From the IMG/VR virus record IMGVR_UViG_3300046530_000039, positions 1 through 32,013 of that record: 32,013 nt of DNA, one strand, 5' to 3'. The translations under genes and the position numbers were made by a program. Below the pieces are notes generated by a model. The model had not been told where the DNA came from, did not search any database, and saw only the letters and a list, made by a program, of their open reading frames with translations. This DNA comes from a virus. Positions 14,927-23,102 of this stretch are shown piece after piece (position 1 is the stretch's first letter; every line of letters begins with the position of its first letter).

Positions 14927-15583
14927 ATGGGCTACAAAATTCCGAACGGCGGCACTTTCCAGCACGCTGCTACCTATGCCGCTGCATTGGCGTTCGCTTC
15001 CATCACTAACGCCACTGAAGCGGTGGCCACGGTTGTGGGCGGCACTCTCGTCGCTGGCGATATCGTTCTGCTGACCTCTGGCTGGAGCAAGCTGGACAGC
15101 AAGGTGGTACGTATTAAAGCGGCGACCGCCACGGCAATCACGCTGGAAGGCATCGACACGACCGACACCCAGATCTTTCCGGCCGGCGGCGGTGCGGGCA
15201 CCATGCGCAAGGTTCTGACCTGGGTGCAGATTCCGCAAATCTCCGACGTTGCCTTCTCCGGCGGTGAACAGAACTACCTCGACGTGGTTTTCCTCGAGGA
15301 TGACCAGGGCAAGCAAATTCCGACCGACAAATCCGCAGCCAGCATGGTGCTGACCCTGGCGGATGACCCTGCTCAGGACTTCAACAAGGTGCTGATGAAG
15401 GCTGATGCTGGCAAGCAGGTCGAGGCTGCACGTCTGAACCTGCCGGGCAATGACACTCTGTTGTACGGCGCTTACACGTCGTTTTCCAAGCAGCCAGCAG
15501 TGTCCCGCAACAACCTGCTGACCCGCACTGTGAACCTGGCGCTTCAGGCCGAGCCGACCCGCTACCTGACCGCGGTGGTGTAA
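14927..15583 (+). CDS. Major tail tube protein
   Basis: This 218-residue protein has a strong ribosome binding site (AAGGGGA) and highly biased codon use, as expected for an abundant structural protein. It is beta-rich, with an Ala/Thr-rich N-terminus (NGGTFQHAATYAAALAFASI) and the conserved mid-part (TWVQIPQISDVAFSGGEQNY) seen in phage tail tube proteins of this lineage. It polymerises into the tail tube around the tape measure. It is followed by the chaperone pair, as in lambda V-G-GT. Confidence 0.9.
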   Translation: MGYKIPNGGTFQHAATYAAALAFASITNATEAVATVVGGTLVAGDIVLLTSGWSKLDSKVVRIKAATATAITLEGIDTTDTQIFPAGGGAGTMRKVLTWVQIPQISDVAFSGGEQNYLDVVFLEDDQGKQIPTDKSAASMVLTLADDPAQDFNKVLMKADAGKQVEAARLNLPGNDTLLYGAYTSFSKQPAVSRNNLLTRTVNLALQAEPTRYLTAVV

Positions 15584-15586
15584 CCC

Positions 15587-15967
15587 ATGGCAAAAATCCG
15601 AATCGCTCAGAACCCGACGTTCCAAGCAATGGTGCTGATCCCGATCGTTGGCAGCGTGCCCGAAAAGATCGAGTTCACGTTCAAGTATCGCGACCGGCTG
15701 GAATTGGCCGCTCTTTTCGATGAGTGGAACCAGAATCGCAAGGAAGCCTTGGTCGCGCTCGGGGATCAACCATCGCTTTCTGAAGTGGTTGCTGCTGATG
15801 CAGCCCAGCAGGTTCGGCAAATCAAGGATCTGGTGGCTGGCTGGGCCTTCGACGATAAGTTCGATGAAAAGAGCATCACCGCTCTGGTGAAGTCGTGCCA
15901 AGGCGCAACCGAAGCGGTAGTCGAAGCCTATCAGGGCGCATACAACCAGGCCCGCCTGGGAAACTGA
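15587..15967 (+). CDS. Tail assembly chaperone (lambda G-like)
   Basis: This 126-residue protein lies between the tail tube and tape measure genes. It is acidic and helical (DRLELAALFDEWNQNRKEAL, then VAGWAFDDKFDEKSITALV), as in chaperones that coat the tape measure before the tube forms. Its stop codon lies directly after a slippery heptamer, so a fraction of ribosomes should produce the longer fusion described next. The ATG is 3 bases after the preceding stop. Confidence 0.85.
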   Translation: MAKIRIAQNPTFQAMVLIPIVGSVPEKIEFTFKYRDRLELAALFDEWNQNRKEALVALGDQPSLSEVVAADAAQQVRQIKDLVAGWAFDDKFDEKSITALVKSCQGATEAVVEAYQGAYNQARLGN

Positions 15968-16287
15968 CAGATGCCGCGCGCGCCCTGTATGCGCCCGCGG
16001 CGCCGGTTGAGTTGATGAGTATGTTCGGCCTCTCGCCAGGTGATCTTGAGGAGGAAACGGAGGTTTGGCCATGCAACTGGCCGGCCTTTCTCCTGTTCAA
16101 CCGAATGTCCACGCAGTGGCGGGTCGGCACCGGTGGCGCCATCGGCCTTGATTACAACTGCATCCGCGACGTCGCCGGATTCCTCGGCATCAAGAAAAAG
16201 AAACTCGCTGAAATCTTCCCTGACCTTCAGGTGCTGGAAGGCGAAGCCCTGCGCGTCATGGCGGAGGAAAGGGAAAACAGCCCGTAA
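15587..16287 (+). CDS. Frameshifted tail assembly chaperone fusion (lambda GT-like, DUF1799 C-terminus)
   Basis: A -1 ribosomal slip at 15958-15964 joins the 126 residues of the chaperone to 107 residues read in the -1 frame (15964-16287), giving about 233 residues. The -1 frame segment has no good start of its own at the join. It contains DAARALYAPAAPVELMSMFG, VWPCNWPAFLLFNRMSTQW and a C-terminal basic helix, which fit the DUF1799 family usually found here. In lambda, GT binds the tape measure and recruits tail tube subunits. The fusion ends 27 bases before the tape measure gene. Confidence 0.85.
15958..15964 (+). promoter_or_regulatory. -1 programmed frameshift slippery site GGGAAAC
   Basis: The heptamer is in the required register, G GGA AAC, with the zero-frame stop TGA next. 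After simultaneous slippage both tRNAs can re-pair on GGG and AAA. A very GC-rich stretch about 10-40 bases downstream (GCCGCGCGCGCCC and GCGCCCGCGGCGCC) could form the stimulatory stem or pseudoknot. Confidence 0.85.
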
Positions 16288-16314
16288 GCACGAGCACTTA
16301 TTCAAGGTGAGTCG

Positions 16315-19300
16315 ATGAACATTGCAGAGCTCGGCATCAAGATCGACTCGGCTGATGCAATCGAGGCCAAAACAAGCCTTGATGAAATGGCGAAGGCCGG
16401 CGGCCGGGCCGAGCAGTCCGCCGTTTCGCTGATGAATGAAATGCAGGCGCTGGAGAAGTCGCTTTCTACTAGCGCCAAGACCACGCAGGACCTTGCCAAA
16501 CAGCGCGATGCGTTGGCAAAGCTGACCAAAACCGGCGCCTATGGCGAGGCTGAGGCCGCCAAGATCTCGGCGCAGCTCGACAAGCAGCAGGTAGCGCTGG
16601 CCAAGTCGGCCATGGATGAACAGAAGGCACTCAACAGCCTGCTGGGCGCCATTGACCCGGCCCGCGCCGCACTGGCGAAGCTGGACACCCAGGTTGAGCA
16701 ACTGGGCAAACATCTGGATGCCGGCCGGATCAGTCAGGACGAGTACAACACCGCCCTGAGCAAGATCGACAAGGATTATGACAAGCTCAACAAAACCACC
16801 ACCGGCTTCGACAAGCTGCGCCTCGGCACTCGCCAGGCGCAGGAAAACGTCGTGCAACTGGGTAATGCGCTGTCTTCGGGAGACTGGGGTAGCGGCGTTC
16901 GCGCAGTCGCACAACTGGGCGCCGGCGCTGGTGAGGGCGCGGCCGGTCTGCTGGCAATTCTTGGCCCGCTTGCGCTGGCCACCGCCGCAGTGGGTGGGCT
17001 GGCATACGCTTTCTACAAGGGCAGTGAGGAGCAGGACAGCTACAACAAATCGCTGATCCTGACGGGTAACTATGCTGGCGTCAGCGCTGGCCAGCTTGGC
17101 GACATGGCGCGCCAGGTTAGCGCGACAGTTGGCACCACCGGCCAAGCCGCTGAGGTACTGGCGCTGCTGGCGGGCAACGGCAAGATCGCAGGCGAGAGTT
17201 TCACCGGCATCACTCAAGCCGCTGTCTCGATGCAGGAAGCAACCGGCAAGGCCGTTAGCGAGACTGTCGCCGAGTTCTCCAAGCTCGCAGACGATCCGGT
17301 GAAGGCGTCTGCCGCGCTGAATGAGCAGTATCACTACCTTACTGCTTCGGTTTACTCGCAAATCACCGCACTGGAGAAACAGGGCGATCATGCTGGTGCT
17401 GTGAAGCTGGCTACCGAGTCGTTTGCTGACGCGATCAACGAGCGAACTCCGAGAATTCTGGAGAACCTGAGCTTCTGGGAGAAGGGCTACAACGCTGTAG
17501 CGCGTGCCGCTGATGGGCTGAAGAACATCGGCCGTCCCGATATCGGCGCAGACATTGAGCAGGCTCGTCGCGACTTGGCCGGCGCTCAGGCTGGCAATAT
17601 CGGCTTGTTTCAGAACAAGCAGGAGATGATCGATCTCTATCAGAATCGTCTCAACATGCTTGAGGATCAGAAGGCTGCCGAAGCCGATATCGCCAAGTGG
17701 CAGGGTGAGCAGGCGAAAGCCCAGGGCGATGCTGTCTCGTCGATGGCGAAGATCGACGCACTCACCAAGTCGGCGTGGACGAATGAGCAGAAGCGCACCG
17801 ACGCGATCATGGAGTACAAGCGGCAGCTCGAAGACATCCGCAAGGTAGCGCCGAACGATCCGCGGCTGAATCAGGCGGCGATCGACAAGAACCTGGCGAA
17901 CATCAACGACCAGTTCAAGGATTCGAAAGCGGCTGGTTCACAGGTCGATCTGACCAGTTTCAACAATGCCAAGAACAACCTGGCAGCCATCAGCGAAGAG
18001 TACAAAAACGCCCAGAAGGAACTGGAGGCAGCGCAGAAGGCCGGGCTCGTTTCTCAAGCCGACTACGCCCTGAAACGCGAAGCGTTGATCGGCAACGAGC
18101 GCGACGAGGTTACTGCGGCCTACGAGGCGGAGATTGCTGCGCTGGAAGCCGCGAAGGCGAAGAAGACCACTTCTGCCGCGCAAAGCATCCAGCTCGATCA
18201 GAAGATTGCCGACGCGCGCGGGGGAATGGTCAAAGCGCAAAAGGACGCGGATAGCCAACTCGATGTCTTGGCCACAAACGAGACCGGCCGTCTCGCCCGA
18301 CAAGAGCGTTCAATCACCACCTACGTTCAGGCCTTGGCTCAGCAACAGCGAGCGCTGGAACTGGCAGGGCAGCGCGCCGTTCTCGGCGTCGGTCAGGGCG
18401 ATCGCCTGAACGCGCTCAACAGTGAGTTGAACAGCCAGCAGGATCGGTTCGCACAGCAGTCGCTGGAACTGGCAAATCAGAAGTCCGACCCGTCGCGGAA
18501 TATGTCGGATGAGGAGTTCGCCCGCAAGTCGCAGGCTCTCGCCGATGCGAACAAGGCCGCAACCGATCAGATCCGGCAGAACTACGCCGATGTCGAGAAA
18601 GCTCAAGGGGACTGGACTAAGGGCGCAACGTCGGCTTGGGCCAATTATCTGGACTCGGCGAGCAACATCGCCGGACAGACGAAAACCCTGTTCGGGAACG
18701 CCTTCAGCTCGATGGAAGACGCCGTCGTCAACTTCGCCATGACCGGCAAGCTTTCGTTTGCGGATTTCACTAAGTCGATTCTGGCTGACATGGCGCGGAT
18801 CGCGACCCGTCAGGCCAGTTCTGCGTTGCTTAGTAGCCTCGTCGGTGCTGCCACCAGTTACTTCACTGGCGGAGGCGGCGGTAACGGGCTGGCGGCTGGT
18901 TCTGCCGGTGCAACGTCTTCGAATCTCGGCGCGTCCTCGGCAGGTTACTCCAGCACCTACTTCCCGCAGGCGCTCGGCGGTGCGTGGTCGTCGGGTGTGC
19001 AGATGTTCGCCAACGGCGGCGCCTTCACCAACAGCATTGTCAGCGCGCCGACCGCCTTCGGGATGGCCGGAGGCCGGGCGGGTGTCATGGGTGAGGCGGG
19101 GCCGGAGGCGATCATGCCGTTGACCCGGACTTCCAGCGGCAAGCTGGGTGTTCTCGCGGCTGGCGGTGGTTCCGGGACTGCAATCAGTATCAGCGCGCCG
19201 GTCACGGTGGTGACCGAGGATCGCAGCTCCGAAGGCATGCAGATCGACCAACAAGCGCTTTCCAAAAACCTACAGTCGCAAATGCAGGCCGTGGCCGAGA

Positions 19301-19365
19301 AAGCCGTTGCTGACTCTTGGCGCGCGGGCGGTACCAGCTTCCGAAATGCAAATGGGAGGGCCTAA
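16315..19365 (+). CDS. Tail tape measure protein
   Basis: At 1016 residues this is the second longest gene here, directly after the chaperone pair. The start MNIAELGIKIDSADAIEAKT and long helical, Ala/Lys/Gln-rich coiled coils are typical. A hydrophobic segment at about residues 208-235 (LLAILGPLALATAAVGGLAY) may act in membrane passage during DNA ejection. The C-terminal quarter (FADFTKSILADMARIATRQA-like stretch, Gly-rich linker, GVMGEAGPEAIMPLTRTSSG) matches the conserved end of lambda H-like tape measures. The gene length implies a tail of about 150 nm by the usual ~1.5 angstrom per residue rule. Confidence 0.93.
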   Translation: MNIAELGIKIDSADAIEAKTSLDEMAKAGGRAEQSAVSLMNEMQALEKSLSTSAKTTQDLAKQRDALAKLTKTGAYGEAEAAKISAQLDKQQVALAKSAMDEQKALNSLLGAIDPARAALAKLDTQVEQLGKHLDAGRISQDEYNTALSKIDKDYDKLNKTTTGFDKLRLGTRQAQENVVQLGNALSSGDWGSGVRAVAQLGAGAGEGAAGLLAILGPLALATAAVGGLAYAFYKGSEEQDSYNKSLILTGNYAGVSAGQLGDMARQVSATVGTTGQAAEVLALLAGNGKIAGESFTGITQAAVSMQEATGKAVSETVAEFSKLADDPVKASAALNEQYHYLTASVYSQITALEKQGDHAGAVKLATESFADAINERTPRILENLSFWEKGYNAVARAADGLKNIGRPDIGADIEQARRDLAGAQAGNIGLFQNKQEMIDLYQNRLNMLEDQKAAEADIAKWQGEQAKAQGDAVSSMAKIDALTKSAWTNEQKRTDAIMEYKRQLEDIRKVAPNDPRLNQAAIDKNLANINDQFKDSKAAGSQVDLTSFNNAKNNLAAISEEYKNAQKELEAAQKAGLVSQADYALKREALIGNERDEVTAAYEAEIAALEAAKAKKTTSAAQSIQLDQKIADARGGMVKAQKDADSQLDVLATNETGRLARQERSITTYVQALAQQQRALELAGQRAVLGVGQGDRLNALNSELNSQQDRFAQQSLELANQKSDPSRNMSDEEFARKSQALADANKAATDQIRQNYADVEKAQGDWTKGATSAWANYLDSASNIAGQTKTLFGNAFSSMEDAVVNFAMTGKLSFADFTKSILADMARIATRQASSALLSSLVGAATSYFTGGGGGNGLAAGSAGATSSNLGASSAGYSSTYFPQALGGAWSSGVQMFANGGAFTNSIVSAPTAFGMAGGRAGVMGEAGPEAIMPLTRTSSGKLGVLAAGGGSGTAISISAPVTVVTEDRSSEGMQIDQQALSKNLQSQMQAVAEKAVADSWRAGGTSFRNANGRA

Positions 19366-19703
19366 TGGCCATCGAGAAATTCACCTGGCCAACCCAGCGC
19401 GGGGAAACACCCGATATCAATTATCGGGTGCGCACCTCGAAGTTCGGCAATGGCTACGCCCAAAACGTCGGCGACGGACCAAATAACAAAGAGGACTCCT
19501 ATCCGATCACCTGCGTCGGCCACAAGGCCAAGGTGCAGCAGATCATGGCGTTCCTCGACCGGCACGCCGGGGCAAAGGCGTTTCTTTGGACGACCCCACT
19601 CGGCGAGCTCGGGCTGTTCACCTGCAAAAATCCCGCTCCCATACCAATGGGCGGCGAGGCCTTCAAACTCACCGCCACATTCGAGCGGGCATTCCAACCA
19701 TAA
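19365..19703 (+). CDS. Minor tail protein, lambda M-like
   Basis: This 112-residue protein overlaps the tape measure stop by one base and has GGGAGGG upstream, so 19365 is preferred over the longer frame from 19317. The sequence (MAIEKFTWPTQRGETPDINY, then SKFGNGYAQNVGDGPNNKED and FKLTATFERAF) is the phage minor tail (gpM) family. In lambda, M is part of the tail-tip hub complex with L. Confidence 0.88.
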   Translation: MAIEKFTWPTQRGETPDINYRVRTSKFGNGYAQNVGDGPNNKEDSYPITCVGHKAKVQQIMAFLDRHAGAKAFLWTTPLGELGLFTCKNPAPIPMGGEAFKLTATFERAFQP

Positions 19704-19712
19704 GGGGCAATC

Positions 19713-20462
19713 ATGCCGCTGATCAGTGACATCCAGGTGCTTGAGCCTGGCAGCGAAGTGCTGCTCTTTGAATTGGACGGCACGGACTACGGCGCGGACG
19801 TGCTGCGCTTCCACGGGCACGCGATTCCGCACACGTCGGCCGAGCTGATCGCTGCCGGCGACAATGCAGACCAGCTGCCGGCGAAGGCGATCTACTGGCA
19901 GGGTAACGAGTACAGCGCCTGGCCGATGCAGATCGAAGGCATCGAGGCGAACGGTGACGGCACAGCAGTTCGGCCTACGCTGTCGGTCGGCAACGTCAAC
20001 GGGCGCATCACGGCGCTTTGCTTGGCGTTCCAAGACTTGGCCGATTTCAAACTGACGATGCGCCACACGCTCGGCACATACCTTGATGCAGCGAACTTTC
20101 CGGCGGGCAATCCCGCGGCGGATCCGACTCAAGAGACGATTGAGGTTTGGTACGTCGACCAGAAGATGAACGAGGATGGTGAAACCGTCAGTTGGGAGTT
20201 GGCCAGCCCGGGCGACGTTGGCGGCGAGTCTGTCGGCCGACAAGCCACCACGCTGTGCCACTGGTGCCTCACCGGGGGATACCGAGGGCCGAATTGTGGC
20301 TACACCGGGCCATACGTGACCAAGGACGGCGTCGTAACCGAGAACCCGGAACTGGATGAGTGTGACGCCACCTTGGGCAAGGGGTGCATGCCGCGATTTG
20401 GCGAGAATAATCCACTCCCACACGGCGGCTTCCCGGCTGTTTCCCTCATCGCAAGGAGCTGA
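19713..20462 (+). CDS. Minor tail protein, lambda L-like
   Basis: This 249-residue tail-tip hub protein follows M. The N-terminus (MPLISDIQVLEPGSEVLLFE) and the C-terminal cysteine cluster (C182 and C185 in LCHWC, C195, C217, C225) match the gpL family, whose C-terminal domain in lambda binds an iron-sulfur cluster. The cysteine spacing is preserved here, so cluster binding is likely. One base separates it from the next start. Confidence 0.9.
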   Translation: MPLISDIQVLEPGSEVLLFELDGTDYGADVLRFHGHAIPHTSAELIAAGDNADQLPAKAIYWQGNEYSAWPMQIEGIEANGDGTAVRPTLSVGNVNGRITALCLAFQDLADFKLTMRHTLGTYLDAANFPAGNPAADPTQETIEVWYVDQKMNEDGETVSWELASPGDVGGESVGRQATTLCHWCLTGGYRGPNCGYTGPYVTKDGVVTENPELDECDATLGKGCMPRFGENNPLPHGGFPAVSLIARS

Positions 20463-20463
20463 C

Positions 20464-21225
20464 ATGCGAAAGCACATCTTGAACGCGATCCAGGCACACG
20501 CGGCCGCCGAGTACCCGAAAGAGTGCTGCGGGCTGCTGCTGGCGATCGGGCGCAAGCAACAATACTTCCCCTGCAATAATGTCTCGACCGAACCGAGCGA
20601 AGAGTTCCGAATCGATCCGGAGGAATACGCCCGTGCCGAAGATATCGGCGAAGTAATCGGCGTGGTTCATTCGCATCCGGACGCTACCAGTCGACCGTCA
20701 CCGCGCGACTTGGCCATGTGCGAGGCCACCGCGCTGCCGTGGCACATACTCAGTTGGCCGGAGGGGGATCTGAGGACGGTCATGCCGTCGGGCGATGTTC
20801 CGCTGCTGAAGCGGCCGTTCGTCCATGGCGCGTGGGACTGCTGGCAGGTATGCGCTGATTGGTACAAGCGCGAGTGGGGGCTGGAATTCGAAGCCTTCAA
20901 GCGTGTCGATGGCTGGTGGGAGAGTAAGGGAAACACCAGCCTGTACGAGGCGAACTACGAGGCCGCCGGATTCTACCGTGTCGACCAGCCACAGCGCGGC
21001 GACATGATCGTGATGGAAGTAGGGCGGACGGTTTACCCGAATCACGCCGGGATCTTTCTCGGTGCAGATCCGGCATTGCCAGGCCAGGACGCAATGACCT
21101 TCGGCCCCGGCCCGTTCCTGCTGCACCACCTATACGGGAGGCCGTCAGAGGTAATCGTTTTCGGTGGGCCGTGGCTCGACCGGGCTCGCCTGATCCTGCG
21201 TCACAGAGCTTATCGGCATAATTAG
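20464..21225 (+). CDS. Tail assembly protein, lambda K-like (JAMM plus NlpC/P60)
   Basis: This 253-residue two-domain protein starts at 20464, two bases after gpL. Residues 1-115 are a JAB/MPN metalloprotease-like domain: E20 in ECCGLLL, then HSHP with H69, H71, S79 and D82, a complete JAMM zinc motif. Residues ~118-250 are an NlpC/P60-type domain with catalytic C126 (WDCWQVCADW) and H194 (NHAGIFLG). In lambda, K acts in tail-tip assembly and may process tip proteins or cut peptidoglycan during entry. The order L-K-I-J is interrupted here: a toxin-antitoxin pair and a lipoprotein lie between K and I. Confidence 0.92.
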   Translation: MRKHILNAIQAHAAAEYPKECCGLLLAIGRKQQYFPCNNVSTEPSEEFRIDPEEYARAEDIGEVIGVVHSHPDATSRPSPRDLAMCEATALPWHILSWPEGDLRTVMPSGDVPLLKRPFVHGAWDCWQVCADWYKREWGLEFEAFKRVDGWWESKGNTSLYEANYEAAGFYRVDQPQRGDMIVMEVGRTVYPNHAGIFLGADPALPGQDAMTFGPGPFLLHHLYGRPSEVIVFGGPWLDRARLILRHRAYRHN

Positions 21226-21236
21226 CTTGAACAGAT

Positions 21237-21542
21237 TTATGCGAGCTCGGGAGCGCGTTGGACTTGGTGTGCTATGTCGGCGCCATGATCTATCTCGGCA
21301 CGACGCAGATCATATGTCGCCTGTAGATTCGCCCAGAACTGAGCGCTGGTATCCAAGCAGGCCGCCAGCCTCAAAGCTACGTCTGCGGTGATTCCGCGCC
21401 GACCGTGCACTATTTCGAGAACGGTAGGCGGGGAAACGTGGAGCATTCGGGCCAAAGCTGTCGGCGTAATGTCCAGGGGGTGGAGGTACTCTTCCACCAG
21501 TATTTCGCCCGGGTGGACGGGGCGCATGCCGTTATTAAACAC
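21237..21542 (-). CDS. higA: HigA-family antitoxin
   Basis: This 101-residue helix-turn-helix protein begins at a GTG (GAGG 6 bases upstream), 8 bases after the toxin stop. The motif HPGEILVEEYLHPLDITPTA, then LARMLHVSPPTVLEIVHGRR, is the classic HigA/VapI XRE-type antitoxin; ITADVALRLAACLDTSAQFW completes it. It should neutralise HigB and repress its own operon through the palindrome at 21839-21855. The toxin-first gene order is typical of higBA. Confidence 0.92.
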   Translation of the reverse strand: MFNNGMRPVHPGEILVEEYLHPLDITPTALARMLHVSPPTVLEIVHGRRGITADVALRLAACLDTSAQFWANLQATYDLRRAEIDHGADIAHQVQRAPELA

Positions 21543-21550
21543 AAGTCACC

Positions 21551-21832
21551 TCAGTGGTAGTCTACAATTTCAACGTTTTCAGGTCCGTGAGCATCCCAGG
21601 TGAAGCAAATGCGGTACTGATCATTAATTCGGATGCTATGTTGACCTTGCCGGTTCCCTTGTAGTGCTTCCAGCCGATTCCCTGGCGGCGATCCTAAATC
21701 GTGCAAAGTGGTCGCCGCGTTGAGCATCGTCAGCTTTCTTTGAGCGACAGATGATATCGCTTGCCAGCGCCTGCAGGCTCCGGTCGTATACAGCGATTCA
21801 GTATCGGCACAGCGAAAACTGATAATCATCAT
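21551..21832 (-). CDS. higB: HigB-family (RelE superfamily) toxin
   Basis: This 93-residue protein carries the conserved C-terminal half of HigB: GNRLEALQGNRQGQHSIRIN, then DQYRICFTWDAHGPENVEIV and a final DYH. HigB toxins cleave mRNA on the translating ribosome. The conserved R/N-x-Q-x-R-I-C-F core is intact, so the toxin looks functional. The ATG at 21832 has a weak ribosome binding site, which is common for toxins. The pair sits on the reverse strand inside the tail-tip genes and probably stabilises the prophage or acts in phage defence. Confidence 0.9.
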   Translation of the reverse strand: MMIISFRCADTESLYTTGACRRWQAISSVAQRKLTMLNAATTLHDLGSPPGNRLEALQGNRQGQHSIRINDQYRICFTWDAHGPENVEIVDYH

Positions 21833-21838
21833 TAATGC

Positions 21839-21855
21839 TTAACGTTGTTCGTTAA
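21839..21855. promoter_or_regulatory. Palindromic operator of the higBA operon
   Basis: TTAACG-TTGTT-CGTTAA is a perfect 6-bp inverted repeat with a 5-base spacer, starting 7 bases upstream of the toxin ATG. HigA proteins bind such palindromes to repress their own promoter. A possible reverse-strand -10 (TACAAT, about 21862-21867) lies just upstream. Confidence 0.65.
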
Positions 21856-21912
21856 CGGTGATTGTAGGTCTGCCGAAAATCATAATTTATTTTTTCGACG
21901 AACGGCTTTCGT

Positions 21913-21941
21913 TTGGGGTTTTCGTTACGCGACTGTACATT
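21913..21941 (+). promoter_or_regulatory. Candidate promoter of the lipoprotein gene
   Basis: TTGGGG (21913-21918) and TACATT (21936-21941) are 17 bases apart and lie 28 bases before the lipoprotein ATG, within an AT-rich intergenic stretch divergent from higBA. Agreement with the consensus is moderate. Confidence 0.35.
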
Positions 21942-21968
21942 TTTATTTTTTCAGGATGAGAAACGATT

Positions 21969-22391
21969 ATGCGTGTGCTTTTAGGAGCGTTAGCGGTAGC
22001 GCTGTTGGCGGGGTGTGCGACTTCGCCGACGCCTTCCAATGAAGCCAAGCAGGCGCCGTCAAGTCAGCTGTCGGCCTACCAGTCCAAGCCATCTGGGGCA
22101 TATGGGACGCTGCAAGTGATTCGCGACTCTGGGCAGACTGGAAGCCTTTGTTCAATGGCCGTTTTCATCGATGGCAAGCAGGCCGCCAAGCTCGACCCAG
22201 GCCAGAAGGCATCGTTCTATCTACCGCCTGATTCGGTTTCAGTCGGTGCGGCTTACACCGGATCTGGAATCTGCTCCATGGGCGCGGCCCGAGTGGAGCG
22301 GGAAGCGATCGTGAAAGACGGCGCATTCAAGAAATACCGAGTTTTCACCGGAGGCGATGGGCAGATCGACATACTGCCCACGACTCTCTAA
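21969..22391 (+). CDS. Prophage-encoded lipoprotein
   Basis: This 140-residue protein starts with a short signal peptide and lipobox: MRVLLGALAVALLAGC, with lipidated C16. The mature part has a polar linker (about residues 17-45), then a compact beta-rich domain (GTLQVIRDSGQTGSLCSMAV, then FIDGKQAAKLDPGQKASFYL) with two further cysteines, resembling DUF2846-type periplasmic domains. It follows Asp-free +2 residues (Ala-Thr), which favours the outer membrane. It sits with its own candidate promoter and terminator. In other phages, lipoproteins at this place block receptors against superinfection; that role is inferred. Confidence 0.75.
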   Translation: MRVLLGALAVALLAGCATSPTPSNEAKQAPSSQLSAYQSKPSGAYGTLQVIRDSGQTGSLCSMAVFIDGKQAAKLDPGQKASFYLPPDSVSVGAAYTGSGICSMGAARVEREAIVKDGAFKKYRVFTGGDGQIDILPTTL

Positions 22392-22395
22392 ACAG

Positions 22396-22416
22396 ACCGC
22401 CTCCGGGCGGTTTTTT
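22396..22416 (+). terminator. Intrinsic terminator after the lipoprotein gene
   Basis: ACCGCC (22396-22401) pairs with GGCGGT (22406-22411) around TCCG and runs into a T tract. It isolates the lipoprotein transcript from the next tail gene. Confidence 0.8.
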
Positions 22417-22433
22417 ATTGCCTGGAGAGTGGC

Positions 22434-23042
22434 ATGTGCTCAGCAATTACCTACACGCCAATGACGAAAGTCATGTTGTCCGGCTCGCTTGCGAAGAAGT
22501 TTTTTCGAAGCAAGCAATTCCTGCTCGACGGCGGATCGGCCGTGGAGGTGTTCCGTGCGCTCAATGCGACCATTGATGGTTTCGCCGATGAGATTAAACG
22601 ACTGGAGCGCCTTGGGCTGAAGTTTGCGATCTTCCGGAATCGCGCAAACATCGGAATGGACGGATTCGATCTCGGCGGTACGCGTGAAATTCGTATTGTT
22701 CCGGTGATTTCCGGGAGCAAGCGCGCCGGCGGTCTGCAGACCATCATCGGCACAGTGATGATCGCCGCAGCCTACGTACTGTCATTCACTCCGTTTGCAG
22801 CCGCATCGCCGTTTTTGTATGCGGCCGGCGCGTCTATGGCGATCGGCGGCGTCATTCAGATGCTAAGCCCGCAGGCCTCAGGACTGAAGCAAAGCGTATC
22901 CCCAGAGAACTCGCCGTCCTATGCCTTCGGCAGCGCCAAGAACACCACGGCCAGCGGAAACCCGGTGCCGATCTGCATCGGCGAACGTAGGTGGGGCGGA
23001 ATGATCATCTCGGCCTCGATCCTGGCTGAAGACAAAGCTTGA
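22434..23042 (+). CDS. Tail assembly protein, lambda I-like
   Basis: This 202-residue protein has a good ribosome binding site (TGGAGAG). The N-terminal half is soluble (MTKVMLSGSLAKKFFRSKQF, then FRALNATIDGFADEIKRLER). A hydrophobic stretch at about residues 103-145 (TIIGTVMIAAAYVLSFTPFA and following) and the C-terminal GSAKNTTASGNPVPICIGER are characteristic of the lambda gpI family. It acts in tail-tip assembly with J and K. It is separated from J by an inserted gene, which is unusual. Confidence 0.88.
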   Translation: MCSAITYTPMTKVMLSGSLAKKFFRSKQFLLDGGSAVEVFRALNATIDGFADEIKRLERLGLKFAIFRNRANIGMDGFDLGGTREIRIVPVISGSKRAGGLQTIIGTVMIAAAYVLSFTPFAAASPFLYAAGASMAIGGVIQMLSPQASGLKQSVSPENSPSYAFGSAKNTTASGNPVPICIGERRWGGMIISASILAEDKA

Positions 23043-23102
23043 CTTACTTTTATATGGCGTTGATCTTGCCTAGAACATCAAGGCAATTGGATGCGTTTGT
23101 AA

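Noticed and set aside
14921-17391. Very long reverse frames opposite the tail tube and tape measure genes
   Set aside because: They follow from strong codon bias on the forward strand; the forward genes are clear members of known tail families in the expected order.
18310-19254. Reverse frame of 314 codons opposite the tape measure C-terminus
   Set aside because: Shadow of the Gly/Ala-rich forward sequence; Arg/Gly-rich nonsense-like protein with no start signal.
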